This document shows positions 1-8,284 of a stretch of DNA of 11,592 nt, piece after piece. The stretch covers positions 1 to 11,592 of the forward strand of contig WJLP01000003.1 of assembly GCA_014728435.1 (NCBI GenBank), in the 5' to 3' direction. The position numbers and the translations under genes were made by a program. The notes beneath the pieces were generated by a model that worked only from the letters and a program-made list of their open reading frames with translations, did not search any database and had not been told where the DNA came from. Position 1 is the stretch's first letter, and each line of letters starts with the position of its first letter. This DNA is from Candidatus Uhrbacteria bacterium. Lineage in GTDB: Bacteria > Patescibacteriota > Patescibacteriia > 2-12-FULL-60-25.

Positions 1-1
1 A

Positions 2-3000
2 GATGTTAACGGTGAAAGTATTTTTAGAGACACGGTAACTATTGGGCAAGCTGATGAGCAAACAGAGATGGCTTGGGCATATGGCGACAGCCCGGCAAGC
101 GGAATTGAATCGGTAAGATCGCTAACTGTGTATAATGATTATTTATATGCAGGCTTAGGAGATAGTACGGGCGATGGAGATATATTGATTTGTGATCCTT
201 CGGGGGGCAGTGTCATGGATATTTGTGATGATACGGCGGATTGGAGTACGTCTTTAAATAACGGCACAGCATCTCGTGTGAATGCACTATTCCCGTATAA
301 AGGATATTTATATGCCGGTGAAGGCAATGGAACAAATTTGGGAGTTGTAAGATACTGCGACCCTTCTATTGCAGGCGACGCAACGACTTGCCAAGCAGGG
401 GATTGGTCTTTGGCAAATTCGCCAACAGGCAGAAGCCAGGTTATGGCCTTTGCTCAGTACAATGATTATCTTTACGTGGCGAATGATACCGGATCTGCCG
501 GATCGGCAGCGGTAGCTGTTTGTAACCCAGCAGGAGGAGGCGATGCTGTAATTTGCGATAATAGTGCTGATTGGACAAATGTAATTTTGCCTGTCGCCGG
601 CTATGAAGAAGTTGTATCTTTAACAGTATATAATAACAGGTTGTATGCAGGTGTCGGAGATTCTACTGATGATAATGATATCTTTGTGTGCAATCCTTCC
701 ACCGGAGGTAATGCGGAAAGATGTGATAACTCAGCGGATTGGACACGCCCGTATGATTTTGGAACAGGAACGAGTTACAATTCGGTAGAAAGTCTTTCGG
801 TTTTTAATGGAAGTATGTTTGCGGGTACCGGTGTTGGCAGTTCGGATGCCTCTTTGTCACGTTGCCAGCCTGCTCAGGGTGGAGATGCGGTTTTGTGTGA
901 TGATTCTGCTGATTATTTCAATGTAACATTATCTGGATCTTATGATTCGATATCAGCCCTGCAATCTTATGATGGAAAATTATATATAGGTTATGCGGGA
1001 AGCGCGGGTGAAGGAGACATCTTTGTGTATGATGCGTCATTCGTAAATTCTTCTGATGATAGCTCGGTATTTGAGGCGACCAATGCATTTGCGGTATATA
1101 AAGGAATGCTTTATGCAGGACGAGGAACTTCGAGCGGAGATGGACAGGTTTGGTATTACCGTACAGCAAGAACAGCATCGCAAAATTTGCGATTTGAAGC
1201 TGGCAATTCGGCTGGTTCTATGTGGTTTGATGAGGATGCTTATAATACTCCGGGAGAGGGTGGTGTTGACGCCGTGGGAGCGTTTAAGTTGTCGCACGGT
1301 TTGATTACAGAGGCGGGTGCTTATGATGTGTCAGAGATGTATCCCATAATTGATACTTCCATAGAAATGGGGGATGTTGTTGTTTTGGATGAAGATAATG
1401 AAGGTTTTGTTAAGAAGTCGGCAGGTGAATATGAAAAGAATTTGATTGGTGTTATTTCAACAAATCCGGGTTTATTGTTGGGAGGCTCCAAAGAAGAGGA
1501 ATCAAGGCCTGTGGCTATGGTTGGTCGTATACCGGTAAAGATCAGTTTAGAGAATGGAGATGTTAAAGTAGGGGATCCGCTGACTTCCGCTTCAATAGCA
1601 GGGTATGCAATGAAAGCCACGAAGGCAGGTATGGTACTCGGCCAAGCGATGGAGAGTTTTTCATCAAGTACTCTCTCCGGGTCAACAACCGGTACTGTGA
1701 TGATGTTTGTGCAAACCGGATACTTCTTTGGTCAAGCATCAAGCAGTATGCGCTTTGAAGATATGATTTCAACTTCCACGAGCGGATTATTGACCGAGGC
1801 ATTGGGTTCTTACGGCGGATCCATGACATTGCTTGGCGGAACCGCTCAGGATAAATTTTTAATCAATACCCCTTATTCGGCGGAAAGCGAAATTGATATG
1901 GACAGCGAAGATGCGATTGCGGTTTCGGCGGATCTGAAGCCCGGATTTGATACCATGAAATATCTTTCCGTTGAAACGGATTCGGGGAAAGCGACGATAT
2001 TGACTACGGATGATGCGGATTTGTATTTGATGCCGGAAGGTGACGAAATTGTGTTGAGACCTCTGATGGATTCAACAACCGGTGTTAGGTTTATGAATGC
2101 GGCGGGCGACCCGGTAATGAATGTGGATACCGAACACGGTTTTGTGGGGATCGGCACGGACGCGCCGCTTGCGGCACTTGATGTGCGCGGAGATATTGTC
2201 GCATATGAGCTTAGGACGGATAAGATTGTTTTTGGCGAGAATGACGGTCCGAGAATGGGTGTCGGAGAGGATGAGGAATTGGAAATCGGCGCAGCAACCG
2301 GCTCGAATGTGGCCGTTTATCTGGGAGATGCGGAAGGAATGACAGAGTTTAAGCTGTTGAATAACAAGGGTGACACTATTGCTTCGTATGATTCGAGAGG
2401 CATAGTAAGCATAGACGGCAAGTTGGGGATTGGAGTTGAAGACCCGGAAACGGCTTTGCATGTTAAAGCGGATGAAGAGGAAGCGGTGCCGGTGATGACT
2501 TTGGAGAATCGAGGCGGCAAGTTTCAGATGTACAGGGTGAATTCGGATCCTGAAGGAAGGATTGCCGGAAGTCCGGGTGATATGGCTGTGGAAACAGAAA
2601 CCGGGACAATGTATATTAAGCAATCCGGTGAAGAAAGTTTCACGGGTTGGATTGAGATTGCTACAGGATCGCCATTGTATGAGGAAATGGATACTTTGGC
2701 CGCGGTATCGGCAAGAGGAGCGACGACAAGCGAAGCACTGGTATTTGGCGGCGGAACGAGCACGGGAGTGTTCCATACAGACAGCTTGTCTATCGGTTCA
2801 TCAACATGGGATTTGAGTGAAGATACTGAAGGAGCCTTAACAATTGGCGACGGAGCGATGCGTGTTAGTGATTCGGGTAAAGTAAGCATTGGCGCGGGCA
2901 CGGCGAGTAGCAAGCTTAGTGTATTTGGCGCTTCGGATGATTTATCCGAGCAAAATACAGCGTTGTTTACCAATTTTGACGCGGTGGCAGGCATGGGAGG

Positions 3001-4930
3001 GCAATATGCTTACGGCATAAGGTCCAAAGTGGTGGTGCGCGGAGCGGCCGGAGCTTCGAACGAGCTGGCGGAAATGGCGGCAATTGAGGCTGAGGCTGTG
3101 AATGATGGAGCGCAGATAGGTAGGGTGTTGGGAGCTGAGTTGGGCATTCAGAATTTACATGGCGGACAGATTAAGTATGGGCACGGACTGATGGTTAAGA
3201 AGATTGTAAACAGCCCGGACAGCGAGATTCATAATTTATCCGGTGTTACCATTGAAGAGCAATACGGGGCCGTTAACCGTACCAATTTGTTAATTGGAAC
3301 CAGCACCATACCGACAGGCGAACATTCAATTTATAACGCTTCCACTTCGACAAATTTCTTTGCAGGGAATTTGGGGATCGGAGTTGTAGCTCCGGAGGTG
3401 CCGCTTATGGTAGCCAGCAGAGGTAGTTTGGTGGCCGCGTTTAACAGGTTGAGCGATGACGGTAAGTTATTGGCATTTGAGCAAGACGGAGTAGAGGAGG
3501 CTACCATATCGATTTACGGTGACACTGTTTCCTATAATGCGTTTACGGGTTCGATGTATGCTTGGACGGATGATGAGTTGGATTCGGGCATGCTTGTAAC
3601 ACTTACCGGTGTTAATAAATTATTACATGATGATCCGGAATCACAGGTGCTTTACGGAGTAACGGCCGCGGACAGCGCGAACGATAAGGATGTTGTGGGC
3701 GCATATTTAAGCGTGCTTGAACCAAAACTTAAAGCCAATACAAGTAATCCTTATTTGGTAATGATGGATGGTAAAGGCGATGTTTGGGTGGTTGATAACG
3801 GTGAGAATATTAAAGTTGGTGATTACCTGGTTTCATCAGATGTGGCGGGGCATGCCATGAAAGATTTGGAGGATGAGGCGGTCAGTCATGTAATCGCGCG
3901 AGCGGTTGAACCTGTTGATTGGGAAGAGGTTGAGACAGTGATTAACGGGGTCAAGCATACAAAAGTATCGGTATTCTTTGAGAGGTTCTCGCGCAATAAT
4001 CTTGAGCACCAAATACAGAATTCGGTTTTGGGCATCGATCTTCAGGGTGGAGAATTTGATGAAGAAATTCCGGATCTGCTGGTTGCGGGAGCGCAATTTG
4101 AAGGTGATATTTCGGTAAAGGGTCAGGTGACGCTTTCACGCGACAGTGTTGGTCAGGCTTTGCTTATGAGCGGAGACCAGATGGTGCGCGTTGAGTTTGA
4201 AAATGAGTATGAGACCTTGCCAATTGTGACTGTAACGCCAGTTGGAATCTATGAAAATATTTACGGTGTGCAAAATGTTTCTTTGCAGGGCTTCGATATC
4301 GTGCTTAAGGACAAGACTTATGAAGATATGTTGTTTAATTGGCACGCATTTGGTAATAATGAGGGCAAGGTATTTGTGACAAACGGCACGACTATGGATA
4401 TAGAGATCAATGAGATGGGCGGTTCGGTAATTGAAGCTATGCTAATGCTGGATCAACCGATTATTGTGGAGCCAGACGAGGTCGAGGATTCTGATGAAAA
4501 GGATGAAGTGAGCCAGGAGTCCGGTGCACAGGATTCGGCGGAAGATGAGGACGTGATCGTGATTACAGATGAAGAAGAGGTAGAGCAAGAAGAACAGAAC
4601 GAGGAATTGGACGAAGAATACCAAGAGCAGAATTCTCAGCCAGAAGGGCAAGAGGAAGAGGGTTTTGATGATGAAGTAATGGAAGAATTAAATGATGATT
4701 CAAATTCGGAACTCGGAACTCAGAACTCAGAACAAGGAGATGTTGAAGAATCTGAAGAAGGCGCAGAAGAAACTGTCGAAGAAATCGATGTTTCTGAAGA
4801 AGGCGCAGAAGAGACAGTTGAGCCAGAATCAACACCGGATCCAGAACCGGAGTCAGAGCCAACACCGGTTCCGACTCCGGAACAGCAGGCGGAAACGGCT
4901 CTTGAAGTGCCGACCGAGACAGCTGAATAA
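2..4930 (+). CDS. Giant multi-domain surface/fibre-like protein, 5' end outside window
   Basis: The reading frame is open from base 2, so the ATG at 68 is not the real start; about 1,642 residues are visible and the signal peptide, if any, is missing. In order: seven repeats with a hydrophobic LYAG-type core (codons at 131, 296, 458, 629, 803, 968, 1097), most followed by a C-x-P...CD-x-SADW motif, which suggests a seven-bladed beta-propeller; a module at about 1280-1740 (MGDVVVLDED, IGVISTNPG, KVGDPLTS) resembling the Peptidase_G2/tail-fibre autoprocessing fold; GIGT-type shaft repeats near 2144, 2424, 2883 and 3371; a GSPGDMAV...GTMYIK motif near 2567; a second, diverged G2-like module at about 3540-3985; an FNWHAFG motif at 4334-4354; then an acidic Glu/Asp-rich and Pro-rich tail from about 4466. 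No membrane anchor is visible at the C-terminus. Role inferred: cell-surface adhesin or fibre. Domain names come from motif recognition only. Confidence 0.85.
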   Translation, partial: DVNGESIFRDTVTIGQADEQTEMAWAYGDSPASGIESVRSLTVYNDYLYAGLGDSTGDGDILICDPSGGSVMDICDDTADWSTSLNNGTASRVNALFPYKGYLYAGEGNGTNLGVVRYCDPSIAGDATTCQAGDWSLANSPTGRSQVMAFAQYNDYLYVANDTGSAGSAAVAVCNPAGGGDAVICDNSADWTNVILPVAGYEEVVSLTVYNNRLYAGVGDSTDDNDIFVCNPSTGGNAERCDNSADWTRPYDFGTGTSYNSVESLSVFNGSMFAGTGVGSSDASLSRCQPAQGGDAVLCDDSADYFNVTLSGSYDSISALQSYDGKLYIGYAGSAGEGDIFVYDASFVNSSDDSSVFEATNAFAVYKGMLYAGRGTSSGDGQVWYYRTARTASQNLRFEAGNSAGSMWFDEDAYNTPGEGGVDAVGAFKLSHGLITEAGAYDVSEMYPIIDTSIEMGDVVVLDEDNEGFVKKSAGEYEKNLIGVISTNPGLLLGGSKEEESRPVAMVGRIPVKISLENGDVKVGDPLTSASIAGYAMKATKAGMVLGQAMESFSSSTLSGSTTGTVMMFVQTGYFFGQASSSMRFEDMISTSTSGLLTEALGSYGGSMTLLGGTAQDKFLINTPYSAESEIDMDSEDAIAVSADLKPGFDTMKYLSVETDSGKATILTTDDADLYLMPEGDEIVLRPLMDSTTGVRFMNAAGDPVMNVDTEHGFVGIGTDAPLAALDVRGDIVAYELRTDKIVFGENDGPRMGVGEDEELEIGAATGSNVAVYLGDAEGMTEFKLLNNKGDTIASYDSRGIVSIDGKLGIGVEDPETALHVKADEEEAVPVMTLENRGGKFQMYRVNSDPEGRIAGSPGDMAVETETGTMYIKQSGEESFTGWIEIATGSPLYEEMDTLAAVSARGATTSEALVFGGGTSTGVFHTDSLSIGSSTWDLSEDTEGALTIGDGAMRVSDSGKVSIGAGTASSKLSVFGASDDLSEQNTALFTNFDAVAGMGGQYAYGIRSKVVVRGAAGASNELAEMAAIEAEAVNDGAQIGRVLGAELGIQNLHGGQIKYGHGLMVKKIVNSPDSEIHNLSGVTIEEQYGAVNRTNLLIGTSTIPTGEHSIYNASTSTNFFAGNLGIGVVAPEVPLMVASRGSLVAAFNRLSDDGKLLAFEQDGVEEATISIYGDTVSYNAFTGSMYAWTDDELDSGMLVTLTGVNKLLHDDPESQVLYGVTAADSANDKDVVGAYLSVLEPKLKANTSNPYLVMMDGKGDVWVVDNGENIKVGDYLVSSDVAGHAMKDLEDEAVSHVIARAVEPVDWEEVETVINGVKHTKVSVFFERFSRNNLEHQIQNSVLGIDLQGGEFDEEIPDLLVAGAQFEGDISVKGQVTLSRDSVGQALLMSGDQMVRVEFENEYETLPIVTVTPVGIYENIYGVQNVSLQGFDIVLKDKTYEDMLFNWHAFGNNEGKVFVTNGTTMDIEINEMGGSVIEAMLMLDQPIIVEPDEVEDSDEKDEVSQESGAQDSAEDEDVIVITDEEEVEQEEQNEELDEEYQEQNSQPEGQEEEGFDDEVMEELNDDSNSELGTQNSEQGDVEESEEGAEETVEEIDVSEEGAEETVEPESTPDPEPESEPTPVPTPEQQAETALEVPTETAE
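4708..4733 (+). repeat. 7-bp tandem repeat inside the giant gene
   Basis: About 3.7 tandem copies of GGAACTC/AGAACTC lie inside the acidic tail of the giant gene. Seven is not a multiple of three, so gain or loss of one unit changes the reading frame. Similar 7-bp-periodic arrays occur in the non-coding spacers of this window, so this may be the same kind of element sitting in a coding region. Confidence 0.8.
4751..4818 (+). repeat. 42-bp-period duplication in the acidic tail
   Basis: The segments at 4751-4776 and 4793-4818 are near-identical and encode SEEGAEETV twice, 14 residues apart. This is an in-frame internal duplication that lengthens the Glu-rich tail. Confidence 0.8.
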
Positions 4931-4942
4931 TTATCCCCCAAG

Positions 4943-4968
4943 CCCCCTTATTGCGGGGGTGTTTTTTT
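4943..4968 (+). terminator. Intrinsic terminator after the giant gene
   Basis: CCCCC (4943-4947) pairs with GGGGG (4955-4959) across a 7-nt loop, followed by G and seven T (4962-4968). It lies 13 bp after the TAA stop. Its T-tract runs directly into the extended -10 of the next gene. Confidence 0.85.
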
Positions 4969-4976
4969 GTTATAAT
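4968..4976 (+). promoter_or_regulatory. Extended -10 promoter (TGTTATAAT)
   Basis: A perfect TATAAT (4971-4976) is preceded by TGn, the extended -10 form that can work without a good -35; none is visible at the right spacing. The predicted start is about 4983, only about 3 nt before the ATG at 4986, so the mRNA would be essentially leaderless. The element overlaps the end of the upstream terminator. Confidence 0.7.
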
Positions 4977-4985
4977 GAGTTTGAT

Positions 4986-5507
4986 ATGAAAAAAGAGGGA
5001 AAAAAGAACATCGAATTAAAAGGGAAAGAGGCAGTTGGCGCGGAAGAGGGTATGAACACACAGCATATGAAGGTGTTTTTTGTGGGGGCGGCCGCCACAT
5101 TAATTGTGATTGCCGGGATAGCGGGTATGGCGCGGTTTGTGTCGTCGGATACCAAAGCCGCGGATGAACAGGCGCAACCCACACCTGTGGCCGTTGGGCC
5201 GCAAGAATCATTGCCAGGTAATTATCATGCGGTATTTTTAACCAACGGTCAGGTGTATTTTGGTTCAGTGACCAAGAGAGGCGCGGATGAAATAGTATTG
5301 GAGCAAATATATTATTTGCAATCAGATAAGCAAAGCGTTACTCATAGATTAGAAAATCAGAAAGAATTGAAATTAATTAAGCTTGGCAATGAATTGCATG
5401 GGCCGGAAGATATGATGTATATCAATCGAGACCATGTTTTGTTTATTGAGCCGTTGAAACCGGATTCCAAGGTTGTTAAGGCGATATCGGAATACACTAT
5501 TAAATAG
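4986..5507 (+). CDS. Single-pass membrane protein, CPR-type hypothetical
   Basis: A 173-residue protein: a Lys/Glu-rich cytoplasmic N-terminus, one membrane helix at about residues 29-51 (VFFVGAAATLIVIAGIAGM), a short Pro/Gln linker, then a compact domain with YHAVFLTNGQVYFG, IYYLQ, LIKLGNELHGPEDMMYINRD and LFIEPL motifs. I recognise this as a conserved type found in CPR genomes but know of no established function. The frame is open upstream to 4692, inside the giant gene, but the ATG at 4986 fits the promoter just before it and lies after the terminator. An in-frame ATG at 5052 is a weaker alternative because its purine-rich tract is too close. No Shine-Dalgarno precedes 4986. The stop is TAG, and a probable terminator follows at once. 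Confidence 0.85.
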   Translation: MKKEGKKNIELKGKEAVGAEEGMNTQHMKVFFVGAAATLIVIAGIAGMARFVSSDTKAADEQAQPTPVAVGPQESLPGNYHAVFLTNGQVYFGSVTKRGADEIVLEQIYYLQSDKQSVTHRLENQKELKLIKLGNELHGPEDMMYINRDHVLFIEPLKPDSKVVKAISEYTIK

Positions 5508-5508
5508 A

Positions 5509-5536
5509 TTCTAGACGCTAGATACTTGATGTTGGT
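5509..5536 (+). repeat. Degenerate 7-bp repeat array after the membrane-protein gene
   Basis: Units such as TTCTAGA and CGCTAGA repeat with 7-bp periodicity and then decay. It lies immediately after the TAG stop and overlaps the 5' arm of the probable terminator. Confidence 0.5.
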
Positions 5537-5567
5537 ATGTTGAGGTACGGTACGGTGTCTATTTTTT
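5512..5567 (+). terminator. Probable intrinsic terminator
   Basis: TAGACGC (5512-5518) pairs with GTGTCTA (5555-5561), seven pairs including one G-U, and six T follow (5562-5567). An inner stem ATAC/GTAT (5522-5525 with 5535-5538) may form. The large loop makes this less certain than the other terminators. Its T-tract overlaps the -35 of the next promoter. Confidence 0.45.
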
Positions 5568-5593
5568 GATTGCTGAGTTTTAGGTAATATAAT
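5566..5593 (+). promoter_or_regulatory. Promoter upstream of pnp
   Basis: TTGATT (5566-5571) and a perfect TATAAT (5588-5593) are 16 bp apart. Predicted start about 5600, giving a pnp leader of about 380 nt. The first transcribed bases can form small hairpins: CGCTT/AAGCG at 5609-5623, and GCC/GGC at 5626-5635 followed by GGG and five T. This could act as an attenuator or yield a short RNA, but that is inference. Confidence 0.6.
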
Positions 5594-5689
5594 ACATGAT
5601 CATGATAACGCTTTAGTCAAGCGAAGCCGTATGGCGGGTTTTTGACATTTTAGTCGGAATCTGCCAAGATAAAGGTGCGCCGATCATTA

Positions 5690-5731
5690 AATCATATATC
5701 ACGTATCATATAATTCATATCACGTATCAAC
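5690..5731 (+). repeat. Degenerate 7-bp tandem array (TATCAYR type)
   Basis: Six consecutive 7-bp units, including TATCACG twice and TATCATA, fill 5690-5731. The 10-bp segment CACGTATCAA (5721-5730) is also repeated inverted at 5747-5756, so the end of the array can form a perfect 10-bp stem. Confidence 0.7.
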
Positions 5732-5790
5732 GTAATTAATATCTGTTTGATACGTGTTTCAAGTTATGCGATATGGGGGTTATATAAGTT

Positions 5791-5874
5791 AGTTTGTCCT
5801 GAGGCATGGATCCACACGACGCGTAAATGTTTGATCACGTGTCGCCGGCGCGGGATTAAGTTTCAGGATAAACT
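5791..5874 (+). ncRNA. Long hairpin in the pnp leader
   Basis: AGTTTGTCCTGA (5791-5802) pairs with TCAGGATAAACT (5863-5874), 12 pairs including one G-U. Inside are GATCC/GGATT (5809-5813 with 5853-5857, one G-U) and ACACG/CGTGT (5814-5818 with 5838-5842). Both wobbles pair only as a + strand RNA. In Escherichia coli, pnp is autoregulated through cleavage of a leader stem by RNase III; this hairpin could play a comparable role, but no sequence similarity is claimed. A possible -10 (TATAAG, 5783-5788) lies just before it. Confidence 0.5.
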
Positions 5875-5878
5875 TTCG

Positions 5879-5912
5879 TATCGAACTGCGAATATCGAAC
5901 GTCGAACTTCGA
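5879..5912 (+). repeat. Degenerate 7-bp tandem array (NNNCGAA type)
   Basis: About five 7-bp units share a CGAA core. Seen as 14-bp units, TATCGAACTGCGAA (5879-5892) and the next copy (5893-5906) match at 12 of 14 positions. A less regular continuation with ATTCG cores lies at 5955-5968, just before the pnp ribosome-binding site. Confidence 0.65.
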
Positions 5913-5969
5913 TTTAAATGAACAATTTCATTCATACAAGTTTGTAATTCGCGCAGATTCGTAATTCGT

Positions 5970-5973
5970 AAGG
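5970..5973 (+). promoter_or_regulatory. Shine-Dalgarno of pnp
   Basis: AAGG, seven bases before the ATG at 5981. It supports this start and contrasts with the predicted leaderless genes in the same window. Confidence 0.6.
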
Positions 5974-5980
5974 TAAGTTT

Positions 5981-8284
5981 ATGAACAATCAAAAAGAGTA
6001 TTCCATAGATTGGGGTGGAAGGACCCTGACTATTGGCGTGGATTTGCTGGCACAGCAGGCCGGCGGATCTTGTACCGTGCGTTATGGCGACACGGTTGTG
6101 CTTTGCACGGCAACCATGGGAGGAATCCGGGAAGGATTGGATTTTTTTCCATTACAGGTTGATTATGAAGAGAAGTTTTATGCTTCGGGCAAGATAAAAG
6201 GCTCGAGGTATATTAAGCGTGAGGGCAGGCCCACTGATGAAGCGGTTTTATCGGGCAGGATGATTGACAGGGCGCTGAGGCCGCTGTTTGACGATAGAAT
6301 GCGCAATGAAGTGGCTGTTGTGACAACGGTTTTAAGCCATGACGGTGAAAATGACGCGGATGTTATCGGTTTGATCGGCTCGTCTTGCGCGTTGATGATG
6401 TCGGAAATCCCGTGGAAGGGACCGATTGCTGCGGCTCGCATCGGTAAGGATGAGCAAGGTTTTATTTTAAATGCTACCTATGATGAGATTGAGGAGGGAG
6501 GTATGGAGGTAACCGTGGCCGGAGCAAACGGCAAAACGGTTATGCTTGAGGCGGGAACAGATATAGTGAGTGAGGATGAAGCTTATAATGCGATTGCTTT
6601 CGCGCAGGAAAATTTTGCGCCCGTGGTTGAGCTGATTAATCAGGTTACCCAAGAGCACGGCAAAGAAAAAGCGGATTTGTTTGCGCCAAAGACAGAGGAA
6701 GAGGTTGAGGCTTTAAAAGAAAAGCAGGAATTGCAGGCAATTGCTACAGCTTATTTGTCGGAGCATAAAAATGAATTATTTGCTGAGCCGCTTAAATCTA
6801 AAAAGGATAGGAAAAATGCGGTTAATAAGATGAAAGAAGGTTTAGAGGCTCATCTTGTTGCACAGGAAATTGGTAAAGATAAACGAAAGGTGGCAATGGA
6901 TGTTGTTGACGCTTTTGTTGACGCAGAGGTTACTGCTTTGATTTTAGATCAGGGCAAACGCGCAGACGGCAGAGGGATTGAAGAGATTCGTGCGCTATAT
7001 GCTGATTCGAGTTTACTGCCGCGCACGCATGGTTCGGCTTTGTTTATGCGCGGGCAAACGCAGGTTTTGTCACTTGTGACTTTGGGCGGACCTGGCATGG
7101 AGCAGCACATTGATACCATGGAATTTAGAACCACGCGCAGATTTTTTCATCATTATAATTTCCCGTCATACGCGGTATCAGAGACAAAAGGCAGTAGAGG
7201 GCCTGGCCGCAGAGAGATTGGCCATGGCGGTTTAGCTGAAAAAGCCTTGGTACCTGTTATTCCAACCAAAGAAGATTTTCCTTATACGATTCGAGTTGTG
7301 TCAGAGGTTTTGGGTTCCAATGGGTCATCTTCCATGGGGTCGGCTACAGCATCTTCTCTTGCTCTTATGGATGCCGGTGTACCTATTAAGTCACCGGTTG
7401 CCGGTATTGCCATTGGTTGTGCATCTCGTGAAGATGAGGATCAATGGAAAGTTGTTACGGACATTCAGGATTTGGAAGACGGCGACGGAGGCATGGATTT
7501 TAAAGTCGCGGGTACGCGCGAGGGGATTACCGCAATTCAGTTGGATACTAAGACTTTAGGCTTGCCGCTTGAGGTTGTAAAAGAAGCTTTTGAGAAAGCA
7601 TATAAGGCCAGGATACAAATTTTGGATGTGGTGCAAGCCAACTTGGCGGAACCGCGAGCAGAATTGTCGGAATACGCACCCAGAATTGATACGATGCACA
7701 TTCATCCGGATCAGATTCGTGATGTTATCGGTCCGGGCGGTAAGATGATTAATGAAATTATTGAGCAGACAGGCGTGGAAATTGATATTGAGGATGATGG
7801 ATCGGTTTATATTACGTCAGTATCCGCTGAAGGCATGGCTAAGGCCAAACAAATGATAGAAGATTTAACACGCGAAGTGGAAGTGGGTGAAATTTATGAA
7901 GGAAAAGTAACCAGGATTATGGATTTTGGAGCTTTTGTAGAAATTTTGCCCGGCAAAGAAGGCATGGTACATGTGAGCGAGCTGGCGCCGCACCGTGTAG
8001 AAAAAGTAACCGACATGGTGAATGTTGGCGACACGGTTAAAGTGAAAGTGTATGAAATCGATCCCATGGGCAGAATTAACTTGTCGGTAAAGCGTGCCAA
8101 TCCGGATTATAAACCGGAAAACAGGGGGCCGAGGCCGCCGAGACAAGGCAATGGCGGAGGTAGCCGGCATGGTAATGGCAGGCATAATGATAGAGGCCCG
8201 CGAAGAGACGATGGCAGAAGAAGCGGGAACGGAGGCAGAGAATCAAAGCCCGCGTCGAATGATCCATTTGCAATTAATCTGTGA
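5981..8284 (+). CDS. pnp: Polynucleotide phosphorylase (PNPase)
   Basis: A 767-residue phosphorolytic 3'-5' exoribonuclease that degrades RNA to nucleoside diphosphates. Domains: first RNase PH core at about 10-140 (KREGRP 79-84), its C-terminal half to about 215, an all-helical linker about 235-320, second RNase PH core about 325-465 with the phosphate-binding SNGSSSMGS (446-454), and a C-terminal half carrying the likely catalytic Asp500, Asp506 and Lys508 (GGMDFKVAG). Then come KH (about 568-630, GPGG loop 584-587) and S1 (about 636-704, GKVTRIMDFGAFVEI). The family's usual GDMDFK reads GGMDFK here. The tail (about 705-767) is rich in Arg, Gly and Asn, plausibly RNA-binding. Length is slightly above the E. 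coli enzyme because of this tail. rpsO, the common upstream neighbour, is absent. The start is supported by an AAGG ribosome-binding site. Confidence 0.98.
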   Translation: MNNQKEYSIDWGGRTLTIGVDLLAQQAGGSCTVRYGDTVVLCTATMGGIREGLDFFPLQVDYEEKFYASGKIKGSRYIKREGRPTDEAVLSGRMIDRALRPLFDDRMRNEVAVVTTVLSHDGENDADVIGLIGSSCALMMSEIPWKGPIAAARIGKDEQGFILNATYDEIEEGGMEVTVAGANGKTVMLEAGTDIVSEDEAYNAIAFAQENFAPVVELINQVTQEHGKEKADLFAPKTEEEVEALKEKQELQAIATAYLSEHKNELFAEPLKSKKDRKNAVNKMKEGLEAHLVAQEIGKDKRKVAMDVVDAFVDAEVTALILDQGKRADGRGIEEIRALYADSSLLPRTHGSALFMRGQTQVLSLVTLGGPGMEQHIDTMEFRTTRRFFHHYNFPSYAVSETKGSRGPGRREIGHGGLAEKALVPVIPTKEDFPYTIRVVSEVLGSNGSSSMGSATASSLALMDAGVPIKSPVAGIAIGCASREDEDQWKVVTDIQDLEDGDGGMDFKVAGTREGITAIQLDTKTLGLPLEVVKEAFEKAYKARIQILDVVQANLAEPRAELSEYAPRIDTMHIHPDQIRDVIGPGGKMINEIIEQTGVEIDIEDDGSVYITSVSAEGMAKAKQMIEDLTREVEVGEIYEGKVTRIMDFGAFVEILPGKEGMVHVSELAPHRVEKVTDMVNVGDTVKVKVYEIDPMGRINLSVKRANPDYKPENRGPRPPRQGNGGGSRHGNGRHNDRGPRRDDGRRSGNGGRESKPASNDPFAINL

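Noticed and set aside
2072..2994. Long minus-strand ORFs opposite the giant gene
   Set aside because: They show shadow composition and no recognisable domain, and the + frame shows clear protein motifs throughout.
4692..4985. N-terminal extension of the 4986-5507 gene back to 4692
   Set aside because: It overlaps the giant gene in another frame, crosses a strong terminator and has Lys/Gln/Arg-rich shadow composition; the promoter fits the ATG at 4986.
5642..5673. TTGACA (5642-5647) as a second pnp promoter
   Set aside because: No hexamer close to TATAAT lies 16-18 bp downstream.
5690..5912. CRISPR-like array
   Set aside because: Units are 7 bp, degenerate and contiguous with no spacers, and no cas gene is present.
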